NCBI RefSeq assembly: GCF_026626665.1
Contig: NZ_JAPNKE010000002.1
Span: 7,665,168-7,729,167, forward strand
DNA length: 64,000 nt
Direction of reading: 5' to 3'
DNA from: Nannocystis pusilla
GTDB taxonomy: Bacteria > Myxococcota_A > Polyangia > Nannocystales > Nannocystaceae
Notes under the pieces: generated by a model
The model's database searches: none
What the model was told of the DNA's origin: nothing
The model's input: only the letters and a program-made list of their open reading frames with translations
Shown: one piece after another, positions 37,609 through 46,886 of the stretch
How the letters are laid out: every line of letters begins with the position of its first letter
Position numbering within the stretch: position 1 is the stretch's first letter
Position numbers and translations under genes: made by a program

Positions 37609-38808
37609 ATGCCAGACCTCTCGCCCAGCTCCACCGCGACGCCCCCCGCCGACCTGCCCGGACCGCTGCTCGGCTTGCTCGCCGCCAGCACCGGCCTGGC
37701 CGCGGCCTCGATCTACTACGCCCAGCCGCTGCTGGCGCTGCTGGCCGAGTCCTTGCGCGTCACGCCGTCCTCGGTCGGTCTGGTGCCGACGCTGACGCAG
37801 CTCGGCTACGCGCTCGGTATCCTGCTGCTGACGCCGCTCGGCGACCGCTACGATCGTCGGCGGGTCATCGTCGTCAAGGTGCTGCTGCTCGCCGCGGCGC
37901 TCCTGGCCAGCAGCCTCGCGCCCAGCCTGCCGCTGCTGCTGCTGGCCAGCCTCGCCGTCGGCGTGGTCGCGACCGCCGCGCAGGACATCGTGCCCGCCGT
38001 CGCGACCCTCGCCCCGGACGCGCGTCGCGGCCGCGCCGTCGGCTCGGTGATGACCGGGCTCTTGCTCGGCATCCTGCTGTCGCGGGTGGTCAGCGGCGCG
38101 GTGGCCGAGCAGCTCGGCTGGCGGATGATGTTCGCGCTGGCCGCGGGCGCGGTGACGCTGATCGCCGTGGCGCTGCGCTGGCGGCTGCCTCGCTTCGCCC
38201 CGACCACCAGCCTGTCCTACTTCGCGTTGCTCGGCTCGCTGCGCACATTGTGGCGACGGCACCCCGCGCTGCGCCGCGCCGCCCTGGCCCAGGGCCTGCT
38301 GTCGGTGGCCTTCAGCGCGTTCTGGTCGACTCTGGCGGTGTGGCTGCACGCGGCGCCGTTCCACCTCGGCAGCACCGCGGCCGGCGCGTTCGGCCTCGCC
38401 GGCGCGGCCGGAGCCCTGGCCGCGCCGCTGGCCGGGCGCCTGTCGGATCGCCGCGGTCCGCACGGCGTGACGCGGCTCGGCGCCGCGCTCGTCCTCGCCT
38501 CGTTCCTCGCCTTGCTGGCCTTGCCGCTGCTGGGCCGCGCCGCCGGGCTGTGGCTGGTCGCCCTGGCGGCCGTCGGCTTCGACCTGGGCGTGCAGGCCTC
38601 GCTCATCGCCCACCAGACCATCGTCTATGGGCTCGACCCCGCCGCCCGCAGCCGCCTCAACGCCAGCTTCTTCACCGTCGTGTTCATCGGCATGGCCACC
38701 GGCTCCGCGCTCGGCGGACTGCTGCTCGAGCACCACGGCGTGACCGGCGTGTTCGGCCTCGCCGCCCTGGCCGCGGCCTCGGCCCTGGCGCTGCGGCTGG
38801 TGCTGTGA
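37609..38808 (+). CDS. MFS transporter (drug/solute exporter type)
   Basis: From ATG 37609 (AGGA ribosome site upstream) the protein has 399 residues and about 12 membrane helices. The MFS signature between helices 2 and 3 reads GDRYDRRRVIV, and a second related loop GRLSDRRGP follows helix 8. SIYYAQPLLALLAESLRV at the start is typical of bacterial MFS efflux proteins of the YnfM/arabinose-efflux type. The partner LysR-type gene is divergent, so induction by a small exported compound is likely. The substrate cannot be read from sequence. Confidence 0.92.
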   Translation: MPDLSPSSTATPPADLPGPLLGLLAASTGLAAASIYYAQPLLALLAESLRVTPSSVGLVPTLTQLGYALGILLLTPLGDRYDRRRVIVVKVLLLAAALLASSLAPSLPLLLLASLAVGVVATAAQDIVPAVATLAPDARRGRAVGSVMTGLLLGILLSRVVSGAVAEQLGWRMMFALAAGAVTLIAVALRWRLPRFAPTTSLSYFALLGSLRTLWRRHPALRRAALAQGLLSVAFSAFWSTLAVWLHAAPFHLGSTAAGAFGLAGAAGALAAPLAGRLSDRRGPHGVTRLGAALVLASFLALLALPLLGRAAGLWLVALAAVGFDLGVQASLIAHQTIVYGLDPAARSRLNASFFTVVFIGMATGSALGGLLLEHHGVTGVFGLAALAAASALALRLVL

Positions 38809-38945
38809 CGGCGAAGCACCGTCCCACGACGCCGAGGCCGCGGCGAGCACGGGGCGAGCGGACCACCGAATGCACCCACATCCCACCCCTGCGAATCGTA
38901 CGCCCGACGCCTGCCCTGGGCGCTGCGCCCGTGGTACGAAGGCGC

Positions 38946-40817
38946 ATGTCCGAGTCCGCCGAGGGTTCTGCCACTGACTTCGCGGCGATGCAGCGGAGCA
39001 GCCGCGGCAAGTACGTCGCGCTCGCGCTGCTCCTCTGCGGGGCGGTCGCGGCGATCGCCCTGTACCTGCGCCCGGGCCCGTTCGGCAAGCCGGAGGCCGC
39101 CGAGCGGGTGTTCGTCGTCCCGGCGCGCAACCTGAGCTACCTCGTCATCCTCGGCCAGTGGGGCTTCGAGCCGGTCGAGGGCGGGCTCGGGCGCATGACC
39201 TCCGAGCTGCGCGACAAGGTGCCCGGCGCGAGCGAGACCGGGGTCGCCGCCGCGCTGCGCCTGGCCGATTGGTCAGGTCACGCCTTCGTCGCCTTCGAGG
39301 ACCCGGCGCAGCACGACTGGAGCGGCCTCGACATCGCCGGCGGCCTCCCGACCTTCGAGCCGCACCACCGCTTCGCGGTCGTCAGCGCCGGCGACCTCGC
39401 GTTCCCCCACGTCATGACCCTCAACCCGAAGCCGTCGGACGTGATGGCGGGCCCCTCCGTCGACCTGCTGGCGGCCCTGTTCGCCCAGGAGCCGCTGGCC
39501 AGCGCCCTCCGCGACGACCCCGGCTCGCCCGAGGTCATGCTGCTGCGCGGCAAGCTGGAGGCCGGCATCCGCACCGTGCGCTCGGTCCGCGAGGCCGAGG
39601 CGCGGGTCGCCAAGGTGCTCGAGACCAGCCAGGCCCGGCTGACCACCACCGAGACCGCCACCCCCGCGCCCGTCCTGCTCGGCGGCGTGCGCGAGGCCAT
39701 GCAGACGATCGCCCTGGCCGACGGCGGCCTCCTGCTCGTCACCAACGCCATGCGCCTCGTCACCACCAACGGCGACGACACCCAGGCCTCCTTCACCACC
39801 CGCCACGACCTGTCCTATGTGCCAGCCGGCGCCGACCCGATCGCCGGCCGCACGCCCTGCACCAGCCTGCTCGGCGGGTCGATCGAGCAGACCGGCGCGC
39901 GCCCGCTGCTGGTCCCCTCGACCCGCGGCGACGCGCTCGTCATCCATCACGAGGGCGTCTCGCGCGTCTACACGCTCGGCGAGGGCGGCTGCAACTTCGT
40001 CCACCGCGGCGACATCCGCGTGCCGCTCGAGCGCAAGCAAGACCCCGGCGTCCCCTCGAGCGCCGGCACCGTCGCGCGCCTGCGCCTCGGCGACGACGAC
40101 TCCGCGATCGCCCTGATCAAACCCGGCGACGAGGTCGCGCTCGACCTCGTGCGCTCGCCGTCCCTCGGCCTCCACTACCCCGCGTGGCTCGACGACACCA
40201 CGCTCATCGCGGTCAGCGACCCCGAGGACCCCGACGATCCGGACGCGCCGGCGCGCCACGACGGCCTGCTGTTCTTCAGCACCGAGCACCCCGACCGCGC
40301 CCTGCGCATCGACGCCGCCAACTTCGCCGGCAACGCCACCATCCACACCGCAGTGCCCGCGCCGCCCGGTCCGAAAGGCCCGCGCCTGATCGTGCAGAGC
40401 CGCTCGCAGCTGTACCGCGTCGACCTGCCGCGCAGCGTCCCCGAGCTGTTCGCGAGCCTGGGCAAGAAGCGCCCGCCCGCCGACGGCGAACCAATCGTCG
40501 TCGACGTCGACACGCGCGACTGGACGTTCACGCCGCTGGTCCAGGACAACGACCGCCTCGACATGGGCTCCCCCGCGGTCGCGCCGCGCGGCGACCTGGT
40601 GGCGTTCCGGATCCGCCTCGAAGACAAGATCCCGCCGGAGATCGCCGTGGTGCCGCTCACCGGCGGGCCGATGCGCGTGCTGACCCGCAACAGCCTCGAC
40701 GACCGCGACCCGACGTTCACCGCCGACGGCAAGTCGATCGTGTTCTCGACCTTCTACCAGGTCGACACGACCGACTGGAGCGTGGCGATCGGCCGCATGG
40801 TGCCGACCGGCACGTAG
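38946..40817 (+). CDS. Membrane-anchored propeller-like protein
   Basis: From ATG 38946 the protein has 623 residues. One membrane helix (about 22-41) follows a short polar start, so the bulk lies outside the cytoplasm. The rest has many short beta segments. The end is TolB/WD40-like: MGSPAVAPRGDLVAFRIRLE, GGPMRVLTRNSLDDRDPTF and TADGKSIVFSTFYQ. Propeller proteins serve as interaction platforms. Neighbouring genes give no clue. The family beyond the propeller texture is not recognised. Confidence 0.75.
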   Translation: MSESAEGSATDFAAMQRSSRGKYVALALLLCGAVAAIALYLRPGPFGKPEAAERVFVVPARNLSYLVILGQWGFEPVEGGLGRMTSELRDKVPGASETGVAAALRLADWSGHAFVAFEDPAQHDWSGLDIAGGLPTFEPHHRFAVVSAGDLAFPHVMTLNPKPSDVMAGPSVDLLAALFAQEPLASALRDDPGSPEVMLLRGKLEAGIRTVRSVREAEARVAKVLETSQARLTTTETATPAPVLLGGVREAMQTIALADGGLLLVTNAMRLVTTNGDDTQASFTTRHDLSYVPAGADPIAGRTPCTSLLGGSIEQTGARPLLVPSTRGDALVIHHEGVSRVYTLGEGGCNFVHRGDIRVPLERKQDPGVPSSAGTVARLRLGDDDSAIALIKPGDEVALDLVRSPSLGLHYPAWLDDTTLIAVSDPEDPDDPDAPARHDGLLFFSTEHPDRALRIDAANFAGNATIHTAVPAPPGPKGPRLIVQSRSQLYRVDLPRSVPELFASLGKKRPPADGEPIVVDVDTRDWTFTPLVQDNDRLDMGSPAVAPRGDLVAFRIRLEDKIPPEIAVVPLTGGPMRVLTRNSLDDRDPTFTADGKSIVFSTFYQVDTTDWSVAIGRMVPTGT

Positions 40818-40840
40818 CGGGCCGCAGTGAGGCGGCCCGC
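40817..40840. terminator. Bidirectional terminator hairpin
   Basis: GCGGGCCGC-AGTGAG-GCGGCCCGC, perfect 9-base GC arms, begins at the last base of the propeller-protein stop codon. It serves the convergent lipoprotein gene (end 40851) as well. Confidence 0.7.
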
Positions 40841-40850
40841 CCGCGCCACG

Positions 40851-42581
40851 TCACAGGCGAGCGACGCGCTTGAGCCGGAACGGCGAGGGGCTCTCGCTCA
40901 TCGTGAAGTAGCCGGCGCCGTCGGCCTGGTACTCGATCGCCTCGCCCTGGCCCTCGACGGTGTCCGTCAGCGCCACCGGCGTCGCCGCGAACGCGGTCTC
41001 GAAGGCGGCGTTCGGTGCGGCGCGGAACTCGTAGACCGTCCGGTAGGTGCGGAGCAGGAAGCGATTCGCGCACGGATGGATCGCCGCCGCGGTCGCGTAC
41101 GAGAAGTTGGGGTCGCCGTTGGTCGGCAGCTGCAGGTTGGCCACGAAGATCAGCGTCGACATCGTGTTCGGGGCCGGCAGCGGATTGGGCATCTTGTAGG
41201 CCTTGCTCAGCCCGGTGCTCGACTTGGTGATCACATAGATGTCGCCGGTCGTCGGGTGCACCATGATCGATTCGGCGTCCTTGGGCGAATCGGGGTACTG
41301 GAACGGGAACTTCTCCGCGGTGAGGTTGCCGCTGGTCTGACCGCCGGCGACGTCGGGTTCGGGGATCCGGTAGACCGCGAAGGTCGACGGCGGGGTCGGG
41401 AAGTTCGCGCTCGAGCGGCCGATGTCGCCCATGTAGATGCACTTGCCGGTCGGGCACGGGCCGGTCGCCACGTCCTCCCAGTCGGCCGGGGTCACGCCCG
41501 CGACGGCGAAGGTGCCGAGCGTCGACGCGTTAGCGGCGCTGATCGCCACCACCGCGGTCGTGTCCTCGTTATGCACATAGATCACCCCCGGCGAGACCCG
41601 GCTCGCCGCCAGCCCCGACGGCTCGACGATCGCCGGCGAAGCGACCGTCCCGACGGTCGTGTAGCTGCCCGCGAAGCTGTCGCCGACCGTGCAGGTGGGC
41701 GCGCCCGCCGGCCGCAGCGCGACGACCTGGGCGATGTTGGTGTTCGCGTACGGCGAGCTGCCGTTGAACGCCGGCTGGGGCCCGGCGGCGCCGAGCACCT
41801 TGTAGGCCGCGTCGTAGAGGAGCGCCGTCCCGGCCGAGGGCAGGCAGGTGTCGAGTACCTCCGTGAAGCCGCTCGGCGGCACGATCGGGCTCGTCGGGCA
41901 GGTCGTGCCCGCCCACACCTGCGAGCCGAACCACACCGCGACCCCGCCGGCCGCGGTGGTCGTGATCGGTGGAGTGTCGAAGGTCGCGACCAGGCCGTTC
42001 TTCTGCCCGCTGTGCGCGTCGATCGGACTCGCGGTGTCGACATTCGCGAACGCGACGACGCTGCCGGCCATGTTGCTGGCGAGGTCGATCGAGAACGCAT
42101 AATTCGCCGGCTCCGCCGCCCCGGCGACCTTGTAGAACACCCACGCCTTGATCTGCGAGGCGCTCTGATCGGAGCGCAGGAAAGTCCAGCCCGCCGGCGG
42201 GGTGACGACCGCGGTGGCGTTGTTGCGATTGGTGACGCGCGCCAGCAGCACGTCGCCCTGGACCACGCCCGCGGGCTTGCCGATCGTCAGCGCGGTGAGC
42301 CCGGCGCCGCTGGCGACCGCGCTGCTGCGATAACTCGGCGTGGCCGGCAGCACCTCGTCCTCTCCGGGCTCCACGATCGGGAGCTCCTCGATGTCTCTCA
42401 CGAGACCCGCCTCCGCCCCGGTCTCGCCGTCGCCGGGGCCCTCGGACCCCGCCAGCGTCTCCGCGGTCGATTCGCCGCTCTCCTCGCCGTCCGGCGGCTC
42501 GCACCCCGCCCACGCGAACATGGCGGCGGCATACAGGATCTTCGTGGTGTTCTGCACAAAAACGTTCGTGGTCGTTCGCAT
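40851..42581 (-). CDS. Lipoprotein with beta-rich surface domains
   Basis: From ATG 42581 the protein has 576 residues, with a lipoprotein signal (Cys27 in AWAGC) and a Gly/Glu/Ser/Thr linker. The first half is a beta-sandwich-like region (VASGAGLTALTIGKPAG, VTPPAGWTFLRSD, DTPPITTTAAGGVAVWF) like adhesin-type repeats. The second half (VEPSGLAASRVSPGVIYVHN, DWEDVATGPCP, GDIGRSSANFPTPPSTFAVY) has segments of propeller type. A longer frame to 42749 lacks a sensible signal. It is probably a surface protein; function unknown. Confidence 0.8.
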   Translation of the reverse strand: MRTTTNVFVQNTTKILYAAAMFAWAGCEPPDGEESGESTAETLAGSEGPGDGETGAEAGLVRDIEELPIVEPGEDEVLPATPSYRSSAVASGAGLTALTIGKPAGVVQGDVLLARVTNRNNATAVVTPPAGWTFLRSDQSASQIKAWVFYKVAGAAEPANYAFSIDLASNMAGSVVAFANVDTASPIDAHSGQKNGLVATFDTPPITTTAAGGVAVWFGSQVWAGTTCPTSPIVPPSGFTEVLDTCLPSAGTALLYDAAYKVLGAAGPQPAFNGSSPYANTNIAQVVALRPAGAPTCTVGDSFAGSYTTVGTVASPAIVEPSGLAASRVSPGVIYVHNEDTTAVVAISAANASTLGTFAVAGVTPADWEDVATGPCPTGKCIYMGDIGRSSANFPTPPSTFAVYRIPEPDVAGGQTSGNLTAEKFPFQYPDSPKDAESIMVHPTTGDIYVITKSSTGLSKAYKMPNPLPAPNTMSTLIFVANLQLPTNGDPNFSYATAAAIHPCANRFLLRTYRTVYEFRAAPNAAFETAFAATPVALTDTVEGQGEAIEYQADGAGYFTMSESPSPFRLKRVARL

Positions 42582-42796
42582 CTCGGTCGTCGAGATGCTC
42601 GCACGCCTTCGCGGATTTATGCATGGGTCGCGTCGGCGACAGGTGGCGCGCCGGAGGTCGCCGCGGAGCCCCCAGCGCGAGCGAGAAATGCACGGATCCG
42701 CCGCGGTCGCGACTTCGTCCTCGTCGAGGCGGGCGAAGCCACGGAACATATCGTGCTCCTACGATTTCATCGCTCGCAGGCCACTCCGCATAGCCA
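42582..42796. other. Upstream region of the surface lipoprotein gene
   Basis: No supported gene. Frames here are Arg-rich. The sequence leads into a conserved hairpin element starting at 42797. Confidence 0.4.
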
Positions 42797-42848
42797 TTCA
42801 CGAACTCGCTCCTGGCTCGAGCGCCCGCGAGTCCCCAGGCTCGCGGGC
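42797..42848. repeat. Dispersed ~54-base hairpin element, copy 1
   Basis: A TTCACGAACTCGCTCC lead is followed by GCCCGCGAG-TCCCCAGG-CTCGCGGGC (stem 42823-42831 with 42840-42848). A second copy with the same lead, stem and loop is at 54391-54444. The surroundings differ, so the element itself is the conserved unit. Confidence 0.7.
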
Positions 42849-43024
42849 TTTCGACGGCTCGGCTTCACAGTCAATTGCAGCCGCCGAGCACGCCGCCGAA
42901 CTCATGAGACCCGCAGGAGATGGATCTCGCCTCTGGTCGATCGCGCAGCGAATTCCTTCGGCTCAGCGGCCGCCGCCGCCGTCGCCGGACGTGTTAGGAT
43001 GCGTGTCGGCCGAACCCGCAGCAC

Positions 43025-44269
43025 ATGGACGACACGCGCACACCGGCTCGAGGCAGGCTCACGCGGACAGATCGGCGGGCGCATGCGAAGATATGCGCGG
43101 CGGTGCTGTTCGCCTGCGTCGGCGCGGCGGGCTGCGGCGAGCGACAGGCGGACGCCGCGAGGGCGGAGCCGACGGAGGGCGAAACGGCCGGCCTCGCGGC
43201 GGCGCTCGACGAGGCGGTCGCCCAGGCGATGGGAACGGGCAGCCCCGGGATGGTGGTGGCGGTCGGACGCGGCGACCAGGTCGTGTTCGCCAGGGGCTAC
43301 GGCCTTGCGAACCTCGAGGACGAGGTCGCGGTCACCGTCGACACCGTGTTCCCGATCGCGTCGATCACCAAGCAATTCACGGCGGCCGCGATCCTGCTGC
43401 TCGCCGAGGAGGGCAAGGTCGGGCTCGACGACCCGCTGTCGCGCTTCGTGCCGGAGGTGCCGCAGGCGCACCGCGTCACGGTCGCGCAGGCGCTCGTGCA
43501 AACCACGGGGATCGCCGATTACGCTGAAGACCCCGCAGGCGAGCACCTCAAGTCGGTGCACCGGACGCCCGCGGAGATGGCGAGCTGGATCGCCGGATTG
43601 CAGCCGCCGTTCGTGTTCGAGCCGGGCTCGTCGTGGGGCTACAGCAATTCCAACTACGCGCTGCTCGGACTCGTCGTCGCGCGCGCGAGCGGTGAGCCCT
43701 ATCCGTCGTTCCTGGCGCGACGCCTGTTCGCGCCGGCGGGTATGGAGCACACGGCATTCGACGACCCGGCCGACATCGTCCCGCGGCGAGCGCGAGGCTA
43801 CCGCGCCAGCAAGGCCGAGCCCGGGCGCTACCACAACGCCGACTGGATCAGCCCGACGGTGCCCGGACCCGCGGGAGGGCTGCGCTCGACCGCGGGCGAT
43901 CTGCTGCGCTGGCACGCGGCGCTGTTCGGCGGGCGGATCCTGTCGCCCGCCAGCCTCGCGCGGATGACCGCTCCCGGGCGGCTCGCCGACGGGCGCACCA
44001 CGAGAGCGGCGATGCCGGCGCCGATGCAGGCGGCGTGGGGCTCCGACTACGCCATGGGCGTGCTGGTCGGCTCGCCGGACGGACGGGAGCGGGTCTGGCA
44101 CTCCGGTGACATCGACGGCTTCTCGTCGTGGACGGCGTATTACCCGGACCAGCGGATCGGCGTCGTCATCCTGCAGAACAGCCAGTCGGCGGAGCGCAAC
44201 GAGGCGGCGATCGAGCGGATCGTGCTCGACGCCCTGGCAGGGAGACCCCAGCCCCGCGCGGGTGAATGA
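43025..44269 (+). CDS. Serine beta-lactamase-like (class C type) lipoprotein
   Basis: The 414-residue protein has a lipoprotein signal (Cys37 in VGAAGC) and a complete serine beta-lactamase/transpeptidase fold. The nucleophile is in IASITKQF (Ser113 and Lys116), the YxN motif is in GYSNSNYALLG (Tyr206/Asn208), and HSG replaces the KTG triad in VWHSGDIDGFSSW. This family includes D,D-peptidases, esterases and class C-like enzymes. HSG rather than KTG points to an esterase or peptidase rather than a drug-inactivating beta-lactamase. It would act on the outer surface. Confidence 0.9.
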   Translation: MDDTRTPARGRLTRTDRRAHAKICAAVLFACVGAAGCGERQADAARAEPTEGETAGLAAALDEAVAQAMGTGSPGMVVAVGRGDQVVFARGYGLANLEDEVAVTVDTVFPIASITKQFTAAAILLLAEEGKVGLDDPLSRFVPEVPQAHRVTVAQALVQTTGIADYAEDPAGEHLKSVHRTPAEMASWIAGLQPPFVFEPGSSWGYSNSNYALLGLVVARASGEPYPSFLARRLFAPAGMEHTAFDDPADIVPRRARGYRASKAEPGRYHNADWISPTVPGPAGGLRSTAGDLLRWHAALFGGRILSPASLARMTAPGRLADGRTTRAAMPAPMQAAWGSDYAMGVLVGSPDGRERVWHSGDIDGFSSWTAYYPDQRIGVVILQNSQSAERNEAAIERIVLDALAGRPQPRAGE

Positions 44270-44595
44270 CGTTACCCGCGCTCGCGGCGATCGGTCACCT
44301 CGCGATGCTGACCGTCGTCACGGCGCATTCGACCCACGCGCTGCGTCGCCGCTGCGGTCCATGGCGCCCCGCGGAGGCTCGATGCCGTCGCGCTCCGGCG
44401 TCTTCACGATCTTGTCCGCGCGGTTCATGTCCGTGGACGTGGGGCCTGAGGGCCGCAGCGAGAATTTTTTAATCTGTTGTAAAAAATCGCGTCTTTGCCA
44501 TGCTACCGGCAGCAACGCGGGGATCGGCGGGGGGCACTGCAGGTCCGCGAGCGATGCCTCGATCGACGGATGCAACGACCGCAGGAGGGTGCGCC
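44270..44595. other. Intergenic region with AT-rich inverted repeat
   Basis: No gene is supported. ATTTTTT-AATCTGTTGT-AAAAAAT (44464-44487) is a perfect inverted repeat and strikingly AT-rich for this genome. It lies 109 bases before the next SDR start, so an operator or promoter element for that gene is the best guess. Confidence 0.45.
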
Positions 44596-45381
44596 ATGAG
44601 GAAGACGATCTTGATCTCGGGGGCCGCCGCCGGCATCGGCCGCGCCACCGCGGAGCTGTTCCACCGCAACGGATGGGCGGTGGGGCTCACCGATATCGAC
44701 GCAGCCGCTCTGGCAGCGCTTGTCCGTACGCTCGAGGCAGGCCGGGTCTGGTCGCGGGTGCTCGACGTCACCGACGCCGACGCCGCCCGCGAGGTCGTCG
44801 ACGCGTTCGCAGCGGACCACCACGGTCGACTGCACGTGCTCTTCAACAACGCCGGAGTGCTCAGGACCGGGCGCTTCGAGGACATCGCGGCCGCGGACCA
44901 CCGGCTGCTGGTGGACGTGAACATCACCGGGCTCATCAACCTCAGCCACGCCGCCTACCGCCACCTCCGCGGCACCTCGGGCGCGATGGTCGTGAACATG
45001 AGCTCGGCGTCGGCGCTGCACGGCACCCCGGACTTTGCGACCTACTCGGCGACGAAGGCGGCGGTCCGCGCCCTCACGGAGGCGCTGGAGATCGAGTGGC
45101 GCGACGAGGGGATCGCGGTGCGCGACATCATGCCGCCCTTCGTCGACACGGGCATGGTGCGGAGCAACCAGTCGGTGCTCATCGATCGCTTCGGCGTTCG
45201 CCTCAGCGCCGCCGATGTCGCGGCGGCCGTCTGGGACACGGTCACGTCCCGGAGCGCGCAGCTGCACCGCGCCGTCGGCTGGCAGTTCCGCTTGACCACG
45301 CTGGCCAACGAGTTCCTGCCGTCGCGGCTGATGCACGAGGGCCTGCGATGGATGAGCCATCGCCGGCGGCGCGAGCGATGA
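44596..45381 (+). CDS. Short-chain dehydrogenase/reductase (SDR)
   Basis: From ATG 44596 (GGAGGG ribosome site) the protein has 261 residues: ILISGAAAGIGRATAEL with cofactor motif 8-15, LTDIDAAA with the Asp that prefers NAD(H), VLFNNAGVL, a catalytic Ser in VNMSSASAL and YSATKAAV. It also has a C-terminal extension ending WMSHRRRRER. It ends 15 bases from the convergent wax-ester synthase gene. SDRs of this type beside lipid genes often act on fatty aldehydes or acyl chains, but the substrate is not shown by the sequence. Confidence 0.88.
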   Translation: MRKTILISGAAAGIGRATAELFHRNGWAVGLTDIDAAALAALVRTLEAGRVWSRVLDVTDADAAREVVDAFAADHHGRLHVLFNNAGVLRTGRFEDIAAADHRLLVDVNITGLINLSHAAYRHLRGTSGAMVVNMSSASALHGTPDFATYSATKAAVRALTEALEIEWRDEGIAVRDIMPPFVDTGMVRSNQSVLIDRFGVRLSAADVAAAVWDTVTSRSAQLHRAVGWQFRLTTLANEFLPSRLMHEGLRWMSHRRRRER

Positions 45382-45396
45382 GCGGCCGCGGCTCGC

Positions 45397-46779
45397 TCAA
45401 GCCGGTCGGAGGACCGCAGCGAGCTCGGCGAGCGCCTCGCCGGTGTAGACCGCGAGCCTCTGCATGTGCGGCAAGCTGTCGCGGCAGCCGGTGAAGCCGA
45501 AGTTCAAGGTGTCGGCGTACGACAGGCAGGTGATATTGAGCGCGGCCCCGTGGGTGAGCAGCGACACGGGGTAGAGCGCCGCGAGCCTGGCGCCGTTGAA
45601 GTAGAGCGGCCGCCGCGGCCCGGCGACGTTGGAGATGATGATATTGAAGACCGGCCGCGTGCTCGCCCCGATCCCGGTCATCATCTGGACCATATAGGGC
45701 GCCATGATCATCATCATGTAAGGGGTGAGCGCCGATCGCGGCAATGATTGGAGGAGCTCCTTGCCCTCCCTCGTCGACGCCTTGATCGCCGCGAGGCGGA
45801 CGAGCGGGTCGTCGATGTCGGTGCCGAGGCTGGCGATCATGAAGCTGAGCGCGTTGCCCACGCCCTCGTCGTCGGCGGGCCTGACATCGACGGGGATCCC
45901 CGCGGTCAGCGGCGCGTCCGTGAGCCGGTCGGATTCCTTCAAGAAGCGGCGCAGGGCGGTGCCGCACAGGTAGAGGACGATGTCGTTGAGCGTGCAGTCG
46001 GCGGCCCTCGCCAGCGCCTTGATCTCGCCGAGGTCGTACTGCTGGGTGGCGAAGCGCCGCGCGCTGCCCTTGATCCGCGAGTTGAGCGCCGAGCGCCGCG
46101 CGGTGAACGGCACCTTGAGGTTCGAGCCCTCGTCGCGGGTGCTCTCGACCCACCGCCGCAACGCCCGCAGCAGCGCGACCCCGCTCTTGCCGCCGCTCCG
46201 CGCCATCTCGAACAGCGCGCGCGGCGACAGCACCCTGGCCGCCGCCTTGCGCGGCTCTCTCGACGGGGGGATCGACCAGGGAGGCAGCATCTGCCGCGCG
46301 TCCGGATCGGTGGAGTACATCCGGCTCAGCAGACGCACGCCGCTGCCGCCGTCGACGATCGAGTGGTGCATCTTGGTGTACAGCGCCATTCGGTTGCCGG
46401 CCAGCCCCTCGATCAGGTGCACCTCCCACGGCGGACGATTGAGGTCGAGCTGATGGCTGTGCAGGCGCGAGACCAACACGCCGAGCTCACGCTCGCCACC
46501 CGGCTTGGGCAGCGCCGAGTGGCGGAAGTGGTAGTCCATGTCGATGTCGTCGTCCTCGACCCACCGCGGGATCGACGTGACCAGCGCGCCGTCGTTGAGC
46601 TTGAGGTTCCAGGGCGACGCGAAGGTCCGCGTGTCCCGCAGCAAGGCGACCGTCTGCTGCACGAATTCGTCGTGGGCCCCCTCGGGCAGCGCGAAGATCG
46701 ACAGGGTGCCGATGTGCATCGGCGTCGCGCGGGACTCGACGAAGAGCCACGAAGTATCGACGACATTGAGCAGCTTCAT
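45397..46779 (-). CDS. Wax-ester synthase/diacylglycerol acyltransferase (WS/DGAT)
   Basis: The 460-residue protein matches the bifunctional WS/DGAT family. The catalytic motif HHxxxDG is HHSIVDGG (His138, His139, Asp143), preceded by RPPWEVHLIEGL, and followed by NDIVLYLCGTALRRFL, SNVAGPRRPLYFNGARL and SYADTLNFGFTG. It transfers acyl-CoA to fatty alcohols or diacylglycerol, making storage lipid. It starts MKLLNVVDTSWLFVESRATP, as expected. It is divergent from an HSL-type esterase gene (106-base gap), near an acyl-CoA ligase and an SDR, so the group is probably for neutral-lipid synthesis and turnover. Confidence 0.93.
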   Translation of the reverse strand: MKLLNVVDTSWLFVESRATPMHIGTLSIFALPEGAHDEFVQQTVALLRDTRTFASPWNLKLNDGALVTSIPRWVEDDDIDMDYHFRHSALPKPGGERELGVLVSRLHSHQLDLNRPPWEVHLIEGLAGNRMALYTKMHHSIVDGGSGVRLLSRMYSTDPDARQMLPPWSIPPSREPRKAAARVLSPRALFEMARSGGKSGVALLRALRRWVESTRDEGSNLKVPFTARRSALNSRIKGSARRFATQQYDLGEIKALARAADCTLNDIVLYLCGTALRRFLKESDRLTDAPLTAGIPVDVRPADDEGVGNALSFMIASLGTDIDDPLVRLAAIKASTREGKELLQSLPRSALTPYMMMIMAPYMVQMMTGIGASTRPVFNIIISNVAGPRRPLYFNGARLAALYPVSLLTHGAALNITCLSYADTLNFGFTGCRDSLPHMQRLAVYTGEALAELAAVLRPA

Positions 46780-46886
46780 GCTTCCTCACGACTCGGACAT
46801 TCGCGGGTCGGACGCTCGCCGACTCTGCGCATCGTCAATGGAGCGAGCGGGTTGCGGAACGGGGGTGAGCGCGATACGCTCGGGAC